Position numbers and translations under genes: made by a program. From contig OY741285.1 in the NCBI GenBank assembly GCA_963514095.1, positions 11,161,116 to 11,225,115 of the forward strand: DNA of 64,000 bases, given 5' to 3'. Each line of letters begins with the position of its first letter. The stretch's first letter is position 1. The notes beneath the pieces were generated by a model. The model was not told the origin of the DNA. It saw only the letters and a program-made list of their open reading frames with translations, and ran no database searches. Below are positions 32,801-42,925 of the stretch, piece after piece. This stretch comes from Eutrigla gurnardus. Its lineage: Eukaryota > Chordata > Actinopteri > Perciformes > Triglidae.

Positions 32801-35649
32801 ACAGTCTGACAGGGGCTAAAATGGCTACGGCTCCCACACTGTGCACCCAATATTCCCAAGTGGCACTCGACATTTTAACCTCAGCCATTGTCTTCTATGA
32901 AATCTAATATGCTGGAGTACAGTGCTAAAAACAGAAAATGTCAGTGACCAAAGACTAAAAACTCTTAAAAAAGACAACTTGCAGCTGGCCTCGAAGGCTA
33001 TTTTTAATCAAAATACTCACCAGAACCATGTATAAATTCGGGTGTGGGTGTACATTTTGTGAGCTGGATTGAATACAAAGAAATGGTGACCTAGAAGTAT
33101 ATCAGGATTTTATTTATGTTTGTGTGTTAAAGATTTCAGATAGAGAAGTTCTGATCAAATAGGCATATACAGTATGCTCTGTGTAAATCTGGCCTCAACT
33201 TGCACATACAGAGATGCATGATGCAGGTAGTGGTACTGATCTTGATCTGTTCTCATGCATATCTATTTCAGATGGCGTATTGTTGTGCATGGTGGTATTG
33301 ACGGCTTTAGTCGTTTGATTGTATACTTGAGTGCCGCCACCAACAATCGTGCAGCAACAGTCCTAAAAAGCTTTCTTGAAGCTGTCGATGTCTATGGTGT
33401 GCCATCACGTGTGAGGTCAGATAAAGGCGGGGAAAATGTTGATGTTGCACGCTACATGGTGGCTAATAGAGGACTGAACAGGAATTCACACATTGCTGGC
33501 AGGAGTGTCCATAACCAAAGGTAACATAATCTTCCATTCAACATTTATCAAAATAACACTTTGTAAAAGATGGCAATATAAACTGACTTAAGCTGTCTCT
33601 TCAAGTCTATCTTAATACAATCAAGCTTTTGTGGCAGCAGATTATGAGCTTTTCAACATTAACGTTAGTGTAAATATCAAGAGTTGTTCTCTAATTGTCT
33701 CTCTGTAATCTATACTGACCAGGAGAACATTACTATTCTAGTGTGATTCCAATGTAAGTGATGACAAATCTAGTCCTCATTCTGTAGTTCAGCTGAACTT
33801 CATTCTGAAGCATATATGAGGCTTCAGCAGTCACAGAACAAGGCCAGCCATCACTTACAATAGAATGGTTAGCATTAGATTTTCCACAGCCAGTATAGAT
33901 GGACAGAGGAACAACTACAGCAACAAAAAACTCTTTCATCATACATGTGGGCATGTGAGCATTGTTTGAAGACAAACTTGAAAAAATCAACTTATCCTTT
34001 AAGAGAATTAAAATTAAACTTTGTCATTAACTGTTATTTAGAGTGAATACTGAATACATCACTTATTACTTACGTATTTAATTCAGTTCTAATTTACTGT
34101 GCTTATCATTAGCCATGTTTCCATCCAAAGTGATTCGAATTACTGGGAAATGCGCATTAAAAGAAATTCGAATCATGTGTGTTTCCATCAAAAGAACGGA
34201 CTTTGGTGAAAACTACAAATTCGCGCAAGTTTTCTAAGTCACGCGAGATTTTCCGCGGGTTGGCATGGCAACCAGCCTGTAAACATGCCGTCGTCTTCCT
34301 GCCGGTGTTTTGATGTGGTGTTTTGATGTTTTACAACGGAGAGAGGACTTCAGTCATTAATTACACTCGCTCAAGTGTCACACTTGATTCGCATACAGCT
34401 GTTTCCATCCCATTCGAATCAACCAAAACCCGGCCATAGCGAGCGTATTTCATTTTGTGCGAATCAGGGGATTTTAATGCGAATCACGGCGTTTCCATCA
34501 TCATTTTCCGATGCGATACATCTAGATGCGCATCTAAACAGCTGATGGAAACGCACCTATTGATGGGAGTGTTGTCATACACCAACAGTAGGTAAAAGTA
34601 TTAGGTAAAGGTATTTTCCCTGTAAGTTGTGTTTTTGTTCATTGTAGGTAGAATAAATAGTTTTTCCTTTATACCCATCAGAATCGAAAGGCTCTGGAGA
34701 GACGTTTATGTGGGAGTTCTTGATCTCTTCTACACCATCTTTACCAACCTTGAGAGAGAAGGCCTTCTCAATCCTGACAATGAAATGCATCTCTATGCTC
34801 TGCACTGGTGCTTTGTGCCCCACATACAGAAGCACCTTCAGTTTTTCCAGCGTGGCTGGAACTGCCACAGACTACGCACTGAGGGCAACCAGTCACCGCT
34901 GCAACTGTGGACTCGCCATGAGCATGAGGCGCAGCAGGGCCCCATACAGGTTTGGATTTATTCAGTGATTCTGTTTTGCTTTAACTTTTAATTTCCTACA
35001 TGGGATATTGTCAACATTATCTCTACTTTATGTCCATTATAAAATGCATGTATCAGTAGCAAAATGTAACTATAGTAGCCTGTTGTTCAGGAACTAAATG
35101 TGATGGATTTATACTGCCTAGCATTGTCACTTTCAACACAATAAGGTATTGCTACAATGTTGTGGTCAAACAAGGAGCAGTGATTTAGAGAGAAAATTAT
35201 ACATCTTAGCTCTCAAAATTAATGTATTGGCTCTTGGAAATTGTAGTCAAGCTCTTTCCAATGCCATAGCTGTTTTTGGGGCATAGATACAGAATCCCAG
35301 ATGATAAACAAGTGATATTTCAAACTAGCTTCTGTAAAATGAATTAATATGGCTTACAGTTCTGTAGACATATTTACCATAAAAATCTTTAAGACTTTGA
35401 TTTTGATCGACCCTTTATCCTACCGTTTAACCTCAGCTCTTGCAATTGCAGGTTGACACGGAGTTTGGAGTTGACTGGACCGGACCGTGTGGTCACCATC
35501 AGCCTGGTGTTGTGGTCCCTGAAGTTCAGCTGCAGCGCTCACTGACTGACCAGGAAGTTGGAAGTCTACCAGACCCTGATTGCCCTCTGTCCAATGTGTT
35601 AGATGTCTATGTACAAAGTGTGAGCTTATTATCAGAAATGCTCCAGTAA
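20855..35649 (+). CDS. IS3-like transposase, multi-exon, copy A
   Basis: Exon 1 from ATG 20855 (MALFVRAIANELRSLANDLE..) to about 21214, ending in an HTH (TAGEIAQVFGVCERTIRRRM). Further exons: 31954-32061 (HPMSGYKMMVGHL, the IS3 HTH_21 block), 32273-32420 (first catalytic Asp, NSLWHIDGNH), 33272-33520 (second Asp, VRSDKGGEN), 34682-34949 (catalytic Glu, RIERLWRDV) and 35452-35649 (C-terminus). The later exons join in phase at GT/AG sites. The second Asp and Glu are 34 residues apart. The donor of exon 1 and any exon before 31954 are unclear, since the phase does not match directly. No stop is seen in the listed exons, but the provirus sits in the intron just before 31954. Confidence 0.75.
21330..22211. 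other. Transposase intron, part before the provirus
   Basis: AT-rich intron. A possible small exon sits at 22045-22080 (after CTTCTACAG), reading DTAAEFRLNRNE, which could supply the missing phase link to 31954; unproven. Confidence 0.5.
22216..22745 (-). repeat. 3' LTR of the provirus
   Basis: 530 bases, read as identical to the other LTR throughout. On the minus strand a polyadenylation signal AATAAA is at 22282-22287, about 65 bases from the LTR end, placing the R/U5 border nearby. Confidence 0.95.
22746..22757 (-). promoter_or_regulatory. Polypurine tract
   Basis: AAAAGGGGGATT on the minus strand directly before the 3' LTR: the plus-strand DNA primer site of retroviruses. Confidence 0.85.
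22846..24936 (-). CDS. env: Retroviral envelope (Env), open reading frame
   Basis: 696 residues, uninterrupted. A basic leader precedes a hydrophobic segment at about residues 38-56 (signal/anchor). SU contains a CVAC (CXXC) motif and several N-glycosylation sites. A basic R-R-R-R-R cleavage site lies just before residue 477. TM has the CX6CC motif at 585-593, a membrane-spanning helix at about 644-665 and a Cys-rich cytoplasmic start, ending with PPKYDAPTS. CXXC plus CX6CC is the gamma-type Env arrangement with a disulfide between subunits. It overlaps the former end of pol in another frame. It is open, but whether it is expressed or functional is unknown. Confidence 0.92.
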   Translation of the reverse strand: MTTPRSFRRLSGDPSVAPEERRRWRYADYLPWGKTMCTVIMGVTGVAVILLLLGLELINKERDNSTNIYLTRPKREQTKTFQIPEVACGAKIVLNYTAGDTTMFTFDLCSVIDCGESQASWRGYDVYLCHSPQIVESCEATGNAYQRGFGFSVDSQPFCAAWYLVTKYTGTWSGFTRHTHSEFWDHISFQRDFSPTGNPLTLSINNIKASSTGKNRIWIALGVDVTGKDQIRGIQVNIYPPKYAPTSKGSATNTTTANSTALKPPTTSPIVMTQDYTELTPLDVVKMATGFGESNIWLRWITDNAKRQNMTGCVACAAARPAMFVEPAPLYPDKDKVGYECMMNLTRKATPSGCQSLASVFPPIDNKTRAGYFTAIKGKDPRYQCFNFASSKPKVNVGNIPSDWCNRTTSGDVIGPWARAGLFYYCGGLRLYSRVEADTTIGTCAMVRLGMPLTLIGSRVIKKPSGPNALVRRRRRHILAKRDTSLQDPFGGTTYVDAIGIPRGVPDEYKLANQVGAGFESIFLWILPNKNVDRINYIHYNLLRLANATRDAVEGLAEQLAPTSIITMQNRMALDMLLAEKGGVCAMFGKLCCTIIPNNTAPDGSVTRALENLRALSKEMHEASGVDDSFTKWMELVFGKWKAVIISLAASIAIFLAILVTCGCCCIPCLRTMVSRLVQTALTKEKDPPKYDAPTS
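25064..26040. mobile_element. hAT-type non-autonomous insertion in pol, 8-bp duplication
   Basis: 977 bases, starting TAGGGCTGCAACGATT and ending GCTGCAGCCCTA, flanked by GTAACCTC on both sides (25056-25063, 26041-26048). ATCGAT-rich subterminal sequence is at both ends. An eight-base duplication is the hAT signature. A short frame at 25262 (MAESQPQNVRKRQRVSG) may be a vestige of a transposase start; no catalytic domain. Confidence 0.9.
25998..29171 (-). pseudogene. pol: Retroviral Pol (RT, RNase H, integrase), both ends damaged
   Basis: One long frame of 1057 codons. RT spans about residues 60-300 with Asp164 (VIDLANAFF) and YVDD at 229-232. RNase H (LYTDGCC, IFTDSAYA, a C-K-G-H-E-K block) follows at roughly 535-680. 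The integrase zinc domain (HGPTHEGQ..CEECVVC) and the DDE core (DISIDYTD, IRSDNGTHF, HPQSQGLVERANQ) follow from about 730. At the 5' side the frame opens directly from Gag sequence with no protease. At the 3' side the last residues (after KEVT) come from the hAT insertion, and the original frame resumes beyond 25063. Catalytic residues of RT and integrase look intact. Confidence 0.92.
29017..30441 (-). pseudogene. gag: Retroviral Gag, truncated before capsid
   Basis: 474 codons starting MEFYDIDIEEFRDIDN. The first ~200 residues are matrix-like and mostly helical. A Pro-rich segment then carries adjacent late-domain motifs P-T-A-P and P-P-P-Y (about residues 240-247), which recruit TSG101 and NEDD4-type ligases. 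A coiled-coil-like stretch follows. No major homology region and no CCHC zinc knuckle is present. After ..PERSPSPTRRR the frame runs out of phase over pol sequence and ends at 29017. The capsid, nucleocapsid and protease region is therefore deleted at about 29165. Confidence 0.85.
30460..30889. repeat. Five 86-bp tandem repeats in the proviral leader
   Basis: Copies start at 30460, 30546, 30632, 30718 and 30804, each beginning TGTATTACAACCACTGCC and containing CTCGACAGCG and GTTGTATCG. Copies 2-5 are nearly identical; copy 1 differs most. The array lies between the gag start (30441) and the primer site. Confidence 0.95.
30890..31391 (-). other. Proviral 5' leader, no gene
   Basis: Untranslated region between primer site and repeats on the minus strand; expected to contain the packaging signal and the env splice donor, neither of which I can point to with confidence. 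Confidence 0.5.
31392..31409 (-). promoter_or_regulatory. Primer binding site for initiator-Met tRNA
   Basis: Minus-strand TGGTAGCAGAGGATGGTT, beginning four bases inside the 5' LTR edge. The plus strand reads AACCATCCTCTGCTACCA, the 3' end of vertebrate initiator methionine tRNA with CCA. All 18 bases match the remembered tRNA sequence. Confidence 0.88.
31414..31943 (-). repeat. 5' LTR of the provirus
   Basis: 530 bases, reading as identical to 22216-22745. On the minus strand it starts TGTGGAG and ends CAACA. It carries the promoter; no TATA box could be assigned with confidence. Confidence 0.95.
34112..34558. mobile_element. Miniature inverted-repeat element in a transposase intron
   Basis: About 447 bases with ends CATGTTTCCATC and GATGGAAACGCACC in inverted orientation and many internal TTCGAATC-type motifs. 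It has no coding capacity and is missing from copy B, which has a larger deletion here. Confidence 0.65.
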
Positions 35650-36340
35650 ATCCTTATTGCTCAAGTTCTGATAAAGAAGTCGGTATTATGGTTTAGCAGT
35701 TCTGATATCTTTGTTTCAAGTGTCTAAAATGATTTAAAAAGAATGGTAATGACAGCATTTTTATTTTATACCAGATGTCATAAAACTTGCTGCATTGTAC
35801 AATATGACTGCAAACAAACTTTTTGCAATAAGCAATTTATGTCTATTACTATTAATGAACTTTTTGTGAACCATTAAGTTTAAACATTGAAAACCATTAT
35901 GGTTATGTAACAGAGCCTTGTATGATAAACTGTCCTGTAGTTATCGAGATAACTCGTTTTGAAGTATTCATTTCACATGTGATTGGAGACTTAAGTCTCT
36001 GAATCAGAAGGCTCGAGAAACTGCAACATGCATCCTGTTTCAGAACAAAACCACAAATAAAGAACAGCAACAACTCACTTTGTCTCTGTAACAGTCTCCT
36101 GAGCTTTAATACAATTGTGAACAGTGAGATTAAACCTAAAAGACAATGGTATAGACATGAAGCAAATAACAAATATGCTTCACCACATCACAAGCATGCA
36201 GACCTTTTTAATGCACCAGTGTTACACACACTGGCAGAACTAGGCCCTAGTTGATATCACTCTTTCAAATGCTTTTATGCTGCAATCCAAATTTTGTTGC
36301 TGGACAACAAATGTACACTAAGGTGTACAATGATATATTG
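35650..36340. other. Convergent 3' ends of transposase and HECT genes
   Basis: AT-rich sequence between the transposase stop (35649) and the HECT gene end on the other strand. Reading frames here have no family resemblance. Confidence 0.5.
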
Positions 36341-38121
36341 ATGTGTCCTTAGACCAGTCCAAACCCAGTGTCAGTGCTACAAATAGCAGCAAGAATGTCT
36401 CTTTCAAAGTTAGAGGACTCTTTGTAATGTCCTGGAAGTTTAAGCAGGTGGAAGAACTGGGGAAGTTGCTCTCCACCACGTTAACATCCAAGTGTCTGGG
36501 CAGCACATTCCACCCTATCCAGAACTGCAGGAGTTTCCCAAGGATGCTTGGAGACGCTGCCGCAATAGAGAAGAAAGTCAACATTTATTTTATTGCCTGA
36601 AATGATTTTGTATCATCAATCATAAATGAAGTTGAAAAAAGAACGTAATTTTACTTAATTTGTGCTTTGGGTTATTCATGTATCTGATAATCCACAGGTA
36701 ATAAAAAAGTAGAGGAAGCAAAGCCTTGTGTTTTTGACCAACATTCATTTATTTGCACCAAATACAGACTTTCAGTTAAATAACCTGAGGAACTGTTAAA
36801 AGTACATATTTACCGTTCTCAATAAATGTGCGAAAGAATCCTGTGATCCTACATGTATCCTCCAAAGAGACATCACTGTCTTCATCCTCATCCTGTGTTG
36901 GCCACTTTATCTTTTCCAAGACCATCTGACAGATCATTTTTTTCAAATCAGTTAACACTTGTTTTTCCCAACAGCCCAGAGAATATAAAGCTCAATAAAC
37001 CACAGAACAGAAAATATGAGAAATTGTCAATTCTAATAATCCAAATTGTAATTTGGTCAGGGCATGGTTGTCAGTTTTAAGAACCATACTGGAGGTTTTG
37101 CAAGTGTTAAAGTTATGGCAAATGGCAAACTGAGTACTTCCCAGTCCTGTTGAGCATTTTCTAAATCATCCATCAGTTTTTTGATTGGTTTCCTTCGTTT
37201 AAGGCAGCAATTAGTATCAGTTCATTTCATTTGAAAATCAACTTGCAAGGACTTGAGGACAACCATGTTTTTGCAGTAGCTACTCACTCATGCAGTGATA
37301 TAATATAGGATTAATTTTAAAAAAAGAAGAAAAAGTGATCAAATGCTGACTGGTTATTTGCAAAAGGTTTCCATCTCTCCAGGTTAATGTTTGTTGTAAT
37401 AAACTGAAACAAATTGCTGCCAGAGGGTAGAAAATAAACGTCATTTCTGGGAAGGTAATTCTTATGAGTTAGGAGGAGTGTTTTTTACTTAGCAGCACTT
37501 AGTTACTTACCCTTGGTGTGCACTGTAAATCAGATGCTCTTGGAAAGAGAAGGGGAATTGTGTCTTTCCTCTCAGTTAGCAAAGGCCAGATCAGTGTCTC
37601 TTTTAAACCCCTTCGTAACTGTTTGACTTGTCTGGAGGTTCTTCCAAGTACCTGCAAAATATTTGCATCAAAGTAGAAAAGCCAAGCAGAAGTACAAATC
37701 TTCTACAGATAGCCCTATTAGTATTAATAACCTCATCAACATCCATCTGTGTATCTCAGAAAAAGTCCAAATGTAATTCTACATCAAAACTTGTACTCTG
37801 ATTAGTCAGTCTGATTATATGAGCTATTTAGTACAGAATACTCACAGCATGGAAGAGCAGTTTGTCAAGCAGCCATCTCCTGTTCTCAGATGTGACCAGA
37901 GGCAAATCCCAGGACAGTGCCAACTCATTGATGATGGACTTTTCTTCTGCTGTACCCTCAAGCTAATAATGACAATTAGAATTCATTTTAATTCAAAGTC
38001 TTGACCTCATTACTTGCATAAGTATTCATATATGATACAACAAACAGGGATAGGACAACTTATTGACAATTAGCAATCATGCAGTTGACACCACCCACTG
38101 GTCTGAAACAAGGGGTTGCTG

Positions 38122-38525
38122 CATAGACTGTAAAAGACTGTAAACATTTGGATCGCTCCGTAGTGGCTGGCTGCAGTATAGGTCATAAGCCCCACCCCCT
38201 CCATGTTAGCAGATGGGACATGGACCAAACTAAAAAATCAAATTTCCCAAAGATGGTTTCTGTCATTTTTAGGTATTTTTTATCACACTGATGTTTGTTC
38301 AAGTGTTCATTTTTCTGATAAGTTTGTTTTTTATTACTTATTTTATGCTATAAAAACAGACTGAAATGTCATGATTGACAGCTGTGATTGAGTCATTACT
38401 GCACAGACTCTGGCTCCAAAATTACAAGATGGCGGCGCTCATATCTGGAATATTTTGGCTTCACTTTTGTACAGTGGGAGAAAGTGGGAGAGAGCCGCGT
38501 CGTCCATCTTTAGATACAGTCTATG
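38122..38525. mobile_element. Miniature element, CATAGACTGTA ends, copy A
   Basis: Inverted ends CATAGACTGTA and TACAGTCTATG about 400 bases apart, in a HECT-gene intron. This end motif is common in fish genomes. The same element is at 47794-48215 in copy B, so it predates the duplication. Confidence 0.7.
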
Positions 38526-39270
38526 GTCTCAAACCACATGCCAAATTATTTTCATTTAGCTTGTGAGCAGCATGTTAGTAATCAGTAACTGCAAAGAGAC
38601 ATAAAGTACCTGACACATAAAACTGGGTTATAATTGTAATTACAATAATTTTCTAGAGGTTTAAATTGCTGGGGTCAAATTGACCCCAAGGATAAAGGAT
38701 GTTAGTATATTTGAGGATAACAGGAGGGTTAAAGAGATTCCTTCAACTCCTTCAGTACTCCCTGCTGGTGCAAATTGTAACTACATGATGTGATTGTGGA
38801 GGTATCTATAAAGTTGATCAAGTTGAATTACCAGTATTTAAATTGAATGAATTGCTTATAAAAATATTTTTATTTTTTCCCTGACATCAGATATTCTTTT
38901 TATCGTCCTAGCCCCAATTTGTATCAATAAAATCATACTTGAAAAAAATGGATCGTACCAACTTGATTGTCTCACGGATATCAAGGTCAGCACAGTCCTT
39001 AATATCGATTGTGGCTTCTTCTGGGGATCCACCAAAGAGCACATGCAGGATAGCTGGGCTCAGTCCACCAAGGCATGGCCCATCATGTAGAAATGAATGA
39101 CCGATCATTCGACCAGCAACAACAAAGAAGTCACTCTCCAAAAGGATAAGGGAAGTGGAGGGAATCCGATGATCTTCTTCTCCCTAAAAAAGAAGAGTTC
39201 CCCCTGGCACTTGAATAAACAAGAGAAAAGTCAAAGCATATAGATAGTAATGTAAAGGACATAGATATTT

Positions 39271-39446
39271 GGATGCGCAAGTAGTCGAGTGGTTAGCGCG
39301 CATGCCACATAAGCAGCGGACCCCGGTTCGAATCTCGTCTGGAGGACCATTGCTGCATGTCGCACCCCCTTTCTCTCCCATTTCCAATCTATCCACTGTC
39401 AAAAATAAAGGTGTCTATGCCTGAAAAAAAATCTTAAAAAAAAAAA
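39271..39446 (+). repeat. tRNA-derived SINE with target duplication, copy A
   Basis: The tRNA-like head has GTCGAGTGGTTAGCGCGCATG and a B box GGTTCGAATCTC. The body is CATGTCGCACCCCC.., and the end is A-rich. Flanked by AAAGGACATAGATATTT on both sides (39254-39270, 39447-39463), a 17-base duplication left by retrotransposition. Present at the same place in copy B. Confidence 0.88.
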
Positions 39447-40178
39447 AAAGGACATAGATATTTACCTGTCATATAGCATTAGTAATGGAAATATCAATCA
39501 GCCACTGAATATTCTGGTTGATCCTGTAGAAACCTAAAGGTTCACAGCAGCTACATTCACATTTAGATATAAGTTTAGTATTCTCTGGGTAAGCGTAAAG
39601 ATCTGGGAAGACAGATCTGTTTTCAGTCTGGAACGTGTACCAACCAAACACCAAAGTGAATATTTACTTACCAAAATTGATCTCAAAACCATACTGAACT
39701 TTTGACATGATGGTTGCAAAGAAATGGCGAGTCACACCATCACCAATTGCTGGATCTCCTGAAAAAGCAAAACACACGGTACAGTCGTCAGTTAAATGAA
39801 AATTGGAAAAATATATATATTTTTTACCTTTAGTTTTGTATGTGTAAGCAATTTACCCTTTAGGGTGCATGTCAAGGGGCAAGCCCACTCAACATTAGCC
39901 ATCTTATAAAAAGAAAGGAGTGCCCTTTCCCTGTCCGCTGCACTGTCTCGAAGATCCATGGTAAGACTTAAAGATTTTCCAGTTGCGTGCTGAAAATAAT
40001 TAATCAATTCCATTCAAACTCAACTGTACTCAAACTGTACTTCCGCTCCTCCATGCGTAAAGATGCCGCCAGCGGAGCGAAGACCACTTTTTATTTGACT
40101 TAATTTGTGATGTGGTGGTGTAGGATCCTCGGCCTGTGTTTGCCAGTGCATGTATGATCTGTATAGTGGAATAAAAGT

Positions 40179-40207
40179 ACGTGCGGAAATCCCACATTTC
40201 CGCACGT
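40179..40207. repeat. Perfect 12-bp hairpin in HECT intron
   Basis: ACGTGCGGAAAT, a CCCAC loop, then ATTTCCGCACGT. Conserved base for base in copy B (about 49957-49985). Flanked by GTGGAATAAA direct repeats. Confidence 0.8.
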
Positions 40208-40811
40208 GGAATAAAGTTGGGCGGGCCCAGCAACGGGTCGCCGTCTTACTGTCCTTGTCCCTCCCGCGTATGGCCCAAACAGTCTTGAAACCTCGGCTAG
40301 AGATTGCAGGGGAAATATGTTGGCTAATGTTAGCATCGCACCCTATAGAAATGTGATCTGTTAAAGCTAATGCACAGCGCCACTGAATAAATCACTCATC
40401 ACTGGCGATCGTAGTTTTGTCCACAGATGGGATTTAGAATCAAAAACTGTTCCCTGTAGAAACCTACCGTCCACTGGGTGTCTGGGTGTCATGCTGTGTG
40501 ACGGCGGAGGTGGTGAACTTGGCGCATTAGCGGTCCTCGGTGCTGTACAGAAAATAACAAAGCAGTGAAAATCATATGGGTGCCAATTTCAATTATTATT
40601 AAGCTCAACAACTGCCGTTTCTAGCTATACCTGTTACAGGCCTAAACAGAAGAAACTCACAGTTTTCAAGCTGGTCAGCCACATCCCGCAGCAGGTCTGC
40701 CAGTGGCCTCCCGGTCGAGGCCATTACGCTTACTGGAGCTGGTTTGCAAAGTTACAGGGAGCAAGGCTTGGGATCGGGAATCATTTGCTTTTGTCTGGCC
40801 CTCCGATTTGG

Positions 40812-40887
40812 CCAATCATGCTGTTGACTGAGGTTAGGACCTCCTACCTAATTAACATATGGACACAGAAATACAGAAATAAATAAA
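40812..40887. repeat. Inverted terminal repeat, right, copy A
   Basis: Partner of 20626-20701. Confidence 0.85.
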
Positions 40888-41205
40888 CACGGACATACAG
40901 GGTACCGTTGTTTAGCCCCGTTTCTCTAGTTTAAGAGGAAATAAACCGCATGTTTCTAGCGCAAACCATTACGGAGTTATGACGCTCTAAAGACAACGTG
41001 ATCATTTGTAGCGTATACGCCACAATGGGTCTCACAGGGTTAAGGTTGACATTTTTTTCCCCAACTGATTTTACCGACGTCAAGAATTCATTTTGAACCC
41101 CAATTTTATTCCGTGCTTTGCTTGAGAATCATACGGGACTCAGCATCAAAGACTCGTGTAAGAACATGCTGCTGGCATGAGGAGAAAATGTAAAGTCTGT
41201 AGTGG
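40888..41205. repeat. Spacer of the tandem unit, copy A
   Basis: About 320 bases (CACGGACATACAGGGTACCG...) repeated almost exactly at 51474-51787, joining the right end of one transposon to the next R repeat. No gene seen. Confidence 0.8.
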
Positions 41206-42408
41206 GGACGCACTACGTACTCAAATTTACGTCACGATTTAGAACGAGTAGGACGTCAGTATGGCATTTCGAACACAGCCTCTGTTTGTACTCATCTGGT
41301 TCGATCGAATTTCATATCTACTGTTGGGAGGGTGTGGCTCAGGAGGTAGCGCGTTGGACTGGTATCCAGAGGATTACCGGTTCGATCCCTATCTTCCTAG
41401 CTACGTCCTCGTGTCCTTGAGCAAGACACCTTACCCTAATTGCTCCCGACGAGCTGGCTGTCTTCCGACGTGGTTGACTCCGCCGTCGGAAAGCGCCCGA
41501 GAGATGAAAGCGCTATAAAAGCGCTTTTGTTACCATTTACTCTACATTAAATTCTACTCTATGTTTAAATAATGCAGTGTTTCTTTTAAAAGAAACAATC
41601 ACTTATTATTTAGTGTGTTAAATGTGTTAAATTTTTAACTTTATTGACATCTCGTCCTCATCATTCTCTCATGTAACCTAATCGATTACGTTAGCGGTTC
41701 TAGCTCCCGTTTAATGGAAATTACTTATCAAAATATTAAGCATGATTATTATTACAGTTAATTAAATATTTCTAAATGTTTTTTAAGTCAAATTTAAACT
41801 GTCAAATGTTTTCTACAGTTTCTTATATATGCGCGCTCCCACGCTTTCCCTCTTTCTTCCTCTTACCTGAGTAGCTGCTTTCATTCGCCATCGATCGCGA
41901 CTATTAAGCAGCTTTTATCGATCATTAATCGTTCATAGATCGTATTATACCTCTGACCACGGAACACCAGCACCTTCACCACGGAGACGACGTAGGCAAT
42001 CGGCCCGTCGGAGGAGCTACATTATTCACATGCACATGGAATTTGGATTTCCCTCTGAAGTAAGTACTATGACTTATCTGGTTTAAATACGTTCCTTTAT
42101 TATTTGATTATCAATAGATGTGCATATGCATGCATAAACAAATGTAGGCTACATGTAGGCTAATATAAGTGGTTTTAATAATACCATGTAAGAGGTGTGA
42201 TAAAAATAAACAAGTAGAAGCAAGTGGGATATTAGTGAATAATTTATTAGACAAATAATCCAAGTTATATATACAGGTTGCAATACGTGTATGATAAGAA
42301 GAAATAAGTAGTTTATCAACAAATGAATAGGAAAGCATTCAGAATAAATGTAATATGTGATGTTTTCTGTTACAGGTTGGTGCCTATGGAGGACTAAACA
42401 TGACTTAA
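41206..42408 (+). repeat. Repeat R, copy B
   Basis: R without its GC-rich head, starting at the ACTACGTACTCAAATTTACG motif. It includes the SINE (41328-41528), the TATA promoter (about 41824), leader exon 1 (ATG 42030) and exon 2 (42376-42408). The micro-ORF is unchanged from copy A. Confidence 0.8.
41328..41528 (+). repeat. tRNA-derived SINE within R copy B
   Basis: Third copy. It is closest to the one at 51912 (both have GGTATCCAGAGG in the anticodon region, where copies 1 and A have GGCAACCACAAG). Confidence 0.8.
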
Positions 42409-42925
42409 GTATAAATAAATAAATAAATAAATGAATGAATAAATAAATGTATAAATAAATACAGGAATAAATAAATGAATAAATAAATGTATAAATAAAT
42501 ACAGGAATAAATAAATAAATGCATAAATGAATAAATAAATGTATAAATAAATACAGGAATAAATAAATAAATGCTGAAATGAATAAATAAATAAATAAAT
42601 AAATGCATAAATAAATGTATAAATAAATAAAAGAATGAATAACAGAATAAATAAATAAATGCTTTATATTTATTTCTACATTTCTGTTCAGCTACATTTA
42701 TTTATTTCTGTATTTCTGTGTCCATATGTTAATGACGTAGGAGGTCCTAACCTCAGTCAACAGCATGATTGGTTACAGGAGCTTGCTCGATTCGGGCCTA
42801 CTACTTCTGCCTTACTAGCGGCGCTGATTCCTGTACAGGAATGTTGCTGGCTGCTAGCCCGCCCGCTCAGCTAACCGTTAGCTGCAGTTGTTGACATTTG
42901 TTATTTATGTAGCTCTGGTTTAGTA

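Larger units (their letters stand above)
36343..40724 (-). pseudogene. HECT-type E3 ubiquitin ligase gene inside transposon, copy A
   Basis: Hand-called minus-strand exons: 40661-40724 (MASTGRPLADLLRDVADQLEN), 40468-40542, 39857-39989 (DLRDSAADRERALLSFYKMA), 39672-39758 (GDPAIGDGVTRHFF), 38959-39183 (ESDFFVVAGRMIGHSFLH), 37846-37972, 37511-37651 (RQVKQLRRGLKETLIWPLL), about 36814-36950 (ICQMVLEKIKWPTQDEDEDS) and about 36350-36570. The last holds LLQFWIGWNVLPRHLDV and the catalytic-Cys-like SSSTC. Such sequence matches the HECT domains of fish G2E3-like proteins, which pass ubiquitin from E2 to substrate through that Cys. A frameshift follows the Cys; the usual ending (KLPGHYKESSNFERD..TGFGLV) lies in another frame. 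Some exon links do not phase directly. Confidence 0.72.
20626..40887 (+). mobile_element. IS3-like eukaryotic transposon (IS3EU type), copy A
   Basis: 76-base inverted terminal repeats at 20626-20701 and 40812-40887 share the core TCCATATGTTAAT and AGGAGGTCCTAACCTCAGTC. Inside are a multi-exon DDE transposase (+) and, converging on it, a multi-exon HECT-type gene (-). Without the 9.73-kb provirus the element is about 10.5 kb. The N-terminal HTH, an IS3-type HTH_21 block and a DD34E core match what is known of IS3EU elements. The target duplication could not be resolved because both flanks run into TTTA/TAAA repeats. Confidence 0.75.

Noticed and set aside
39271..39330. tRNA gene in the HECT intron
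   Set aside because: It is the head of a SINE with an A-rich tail and a 17-base target duplication.
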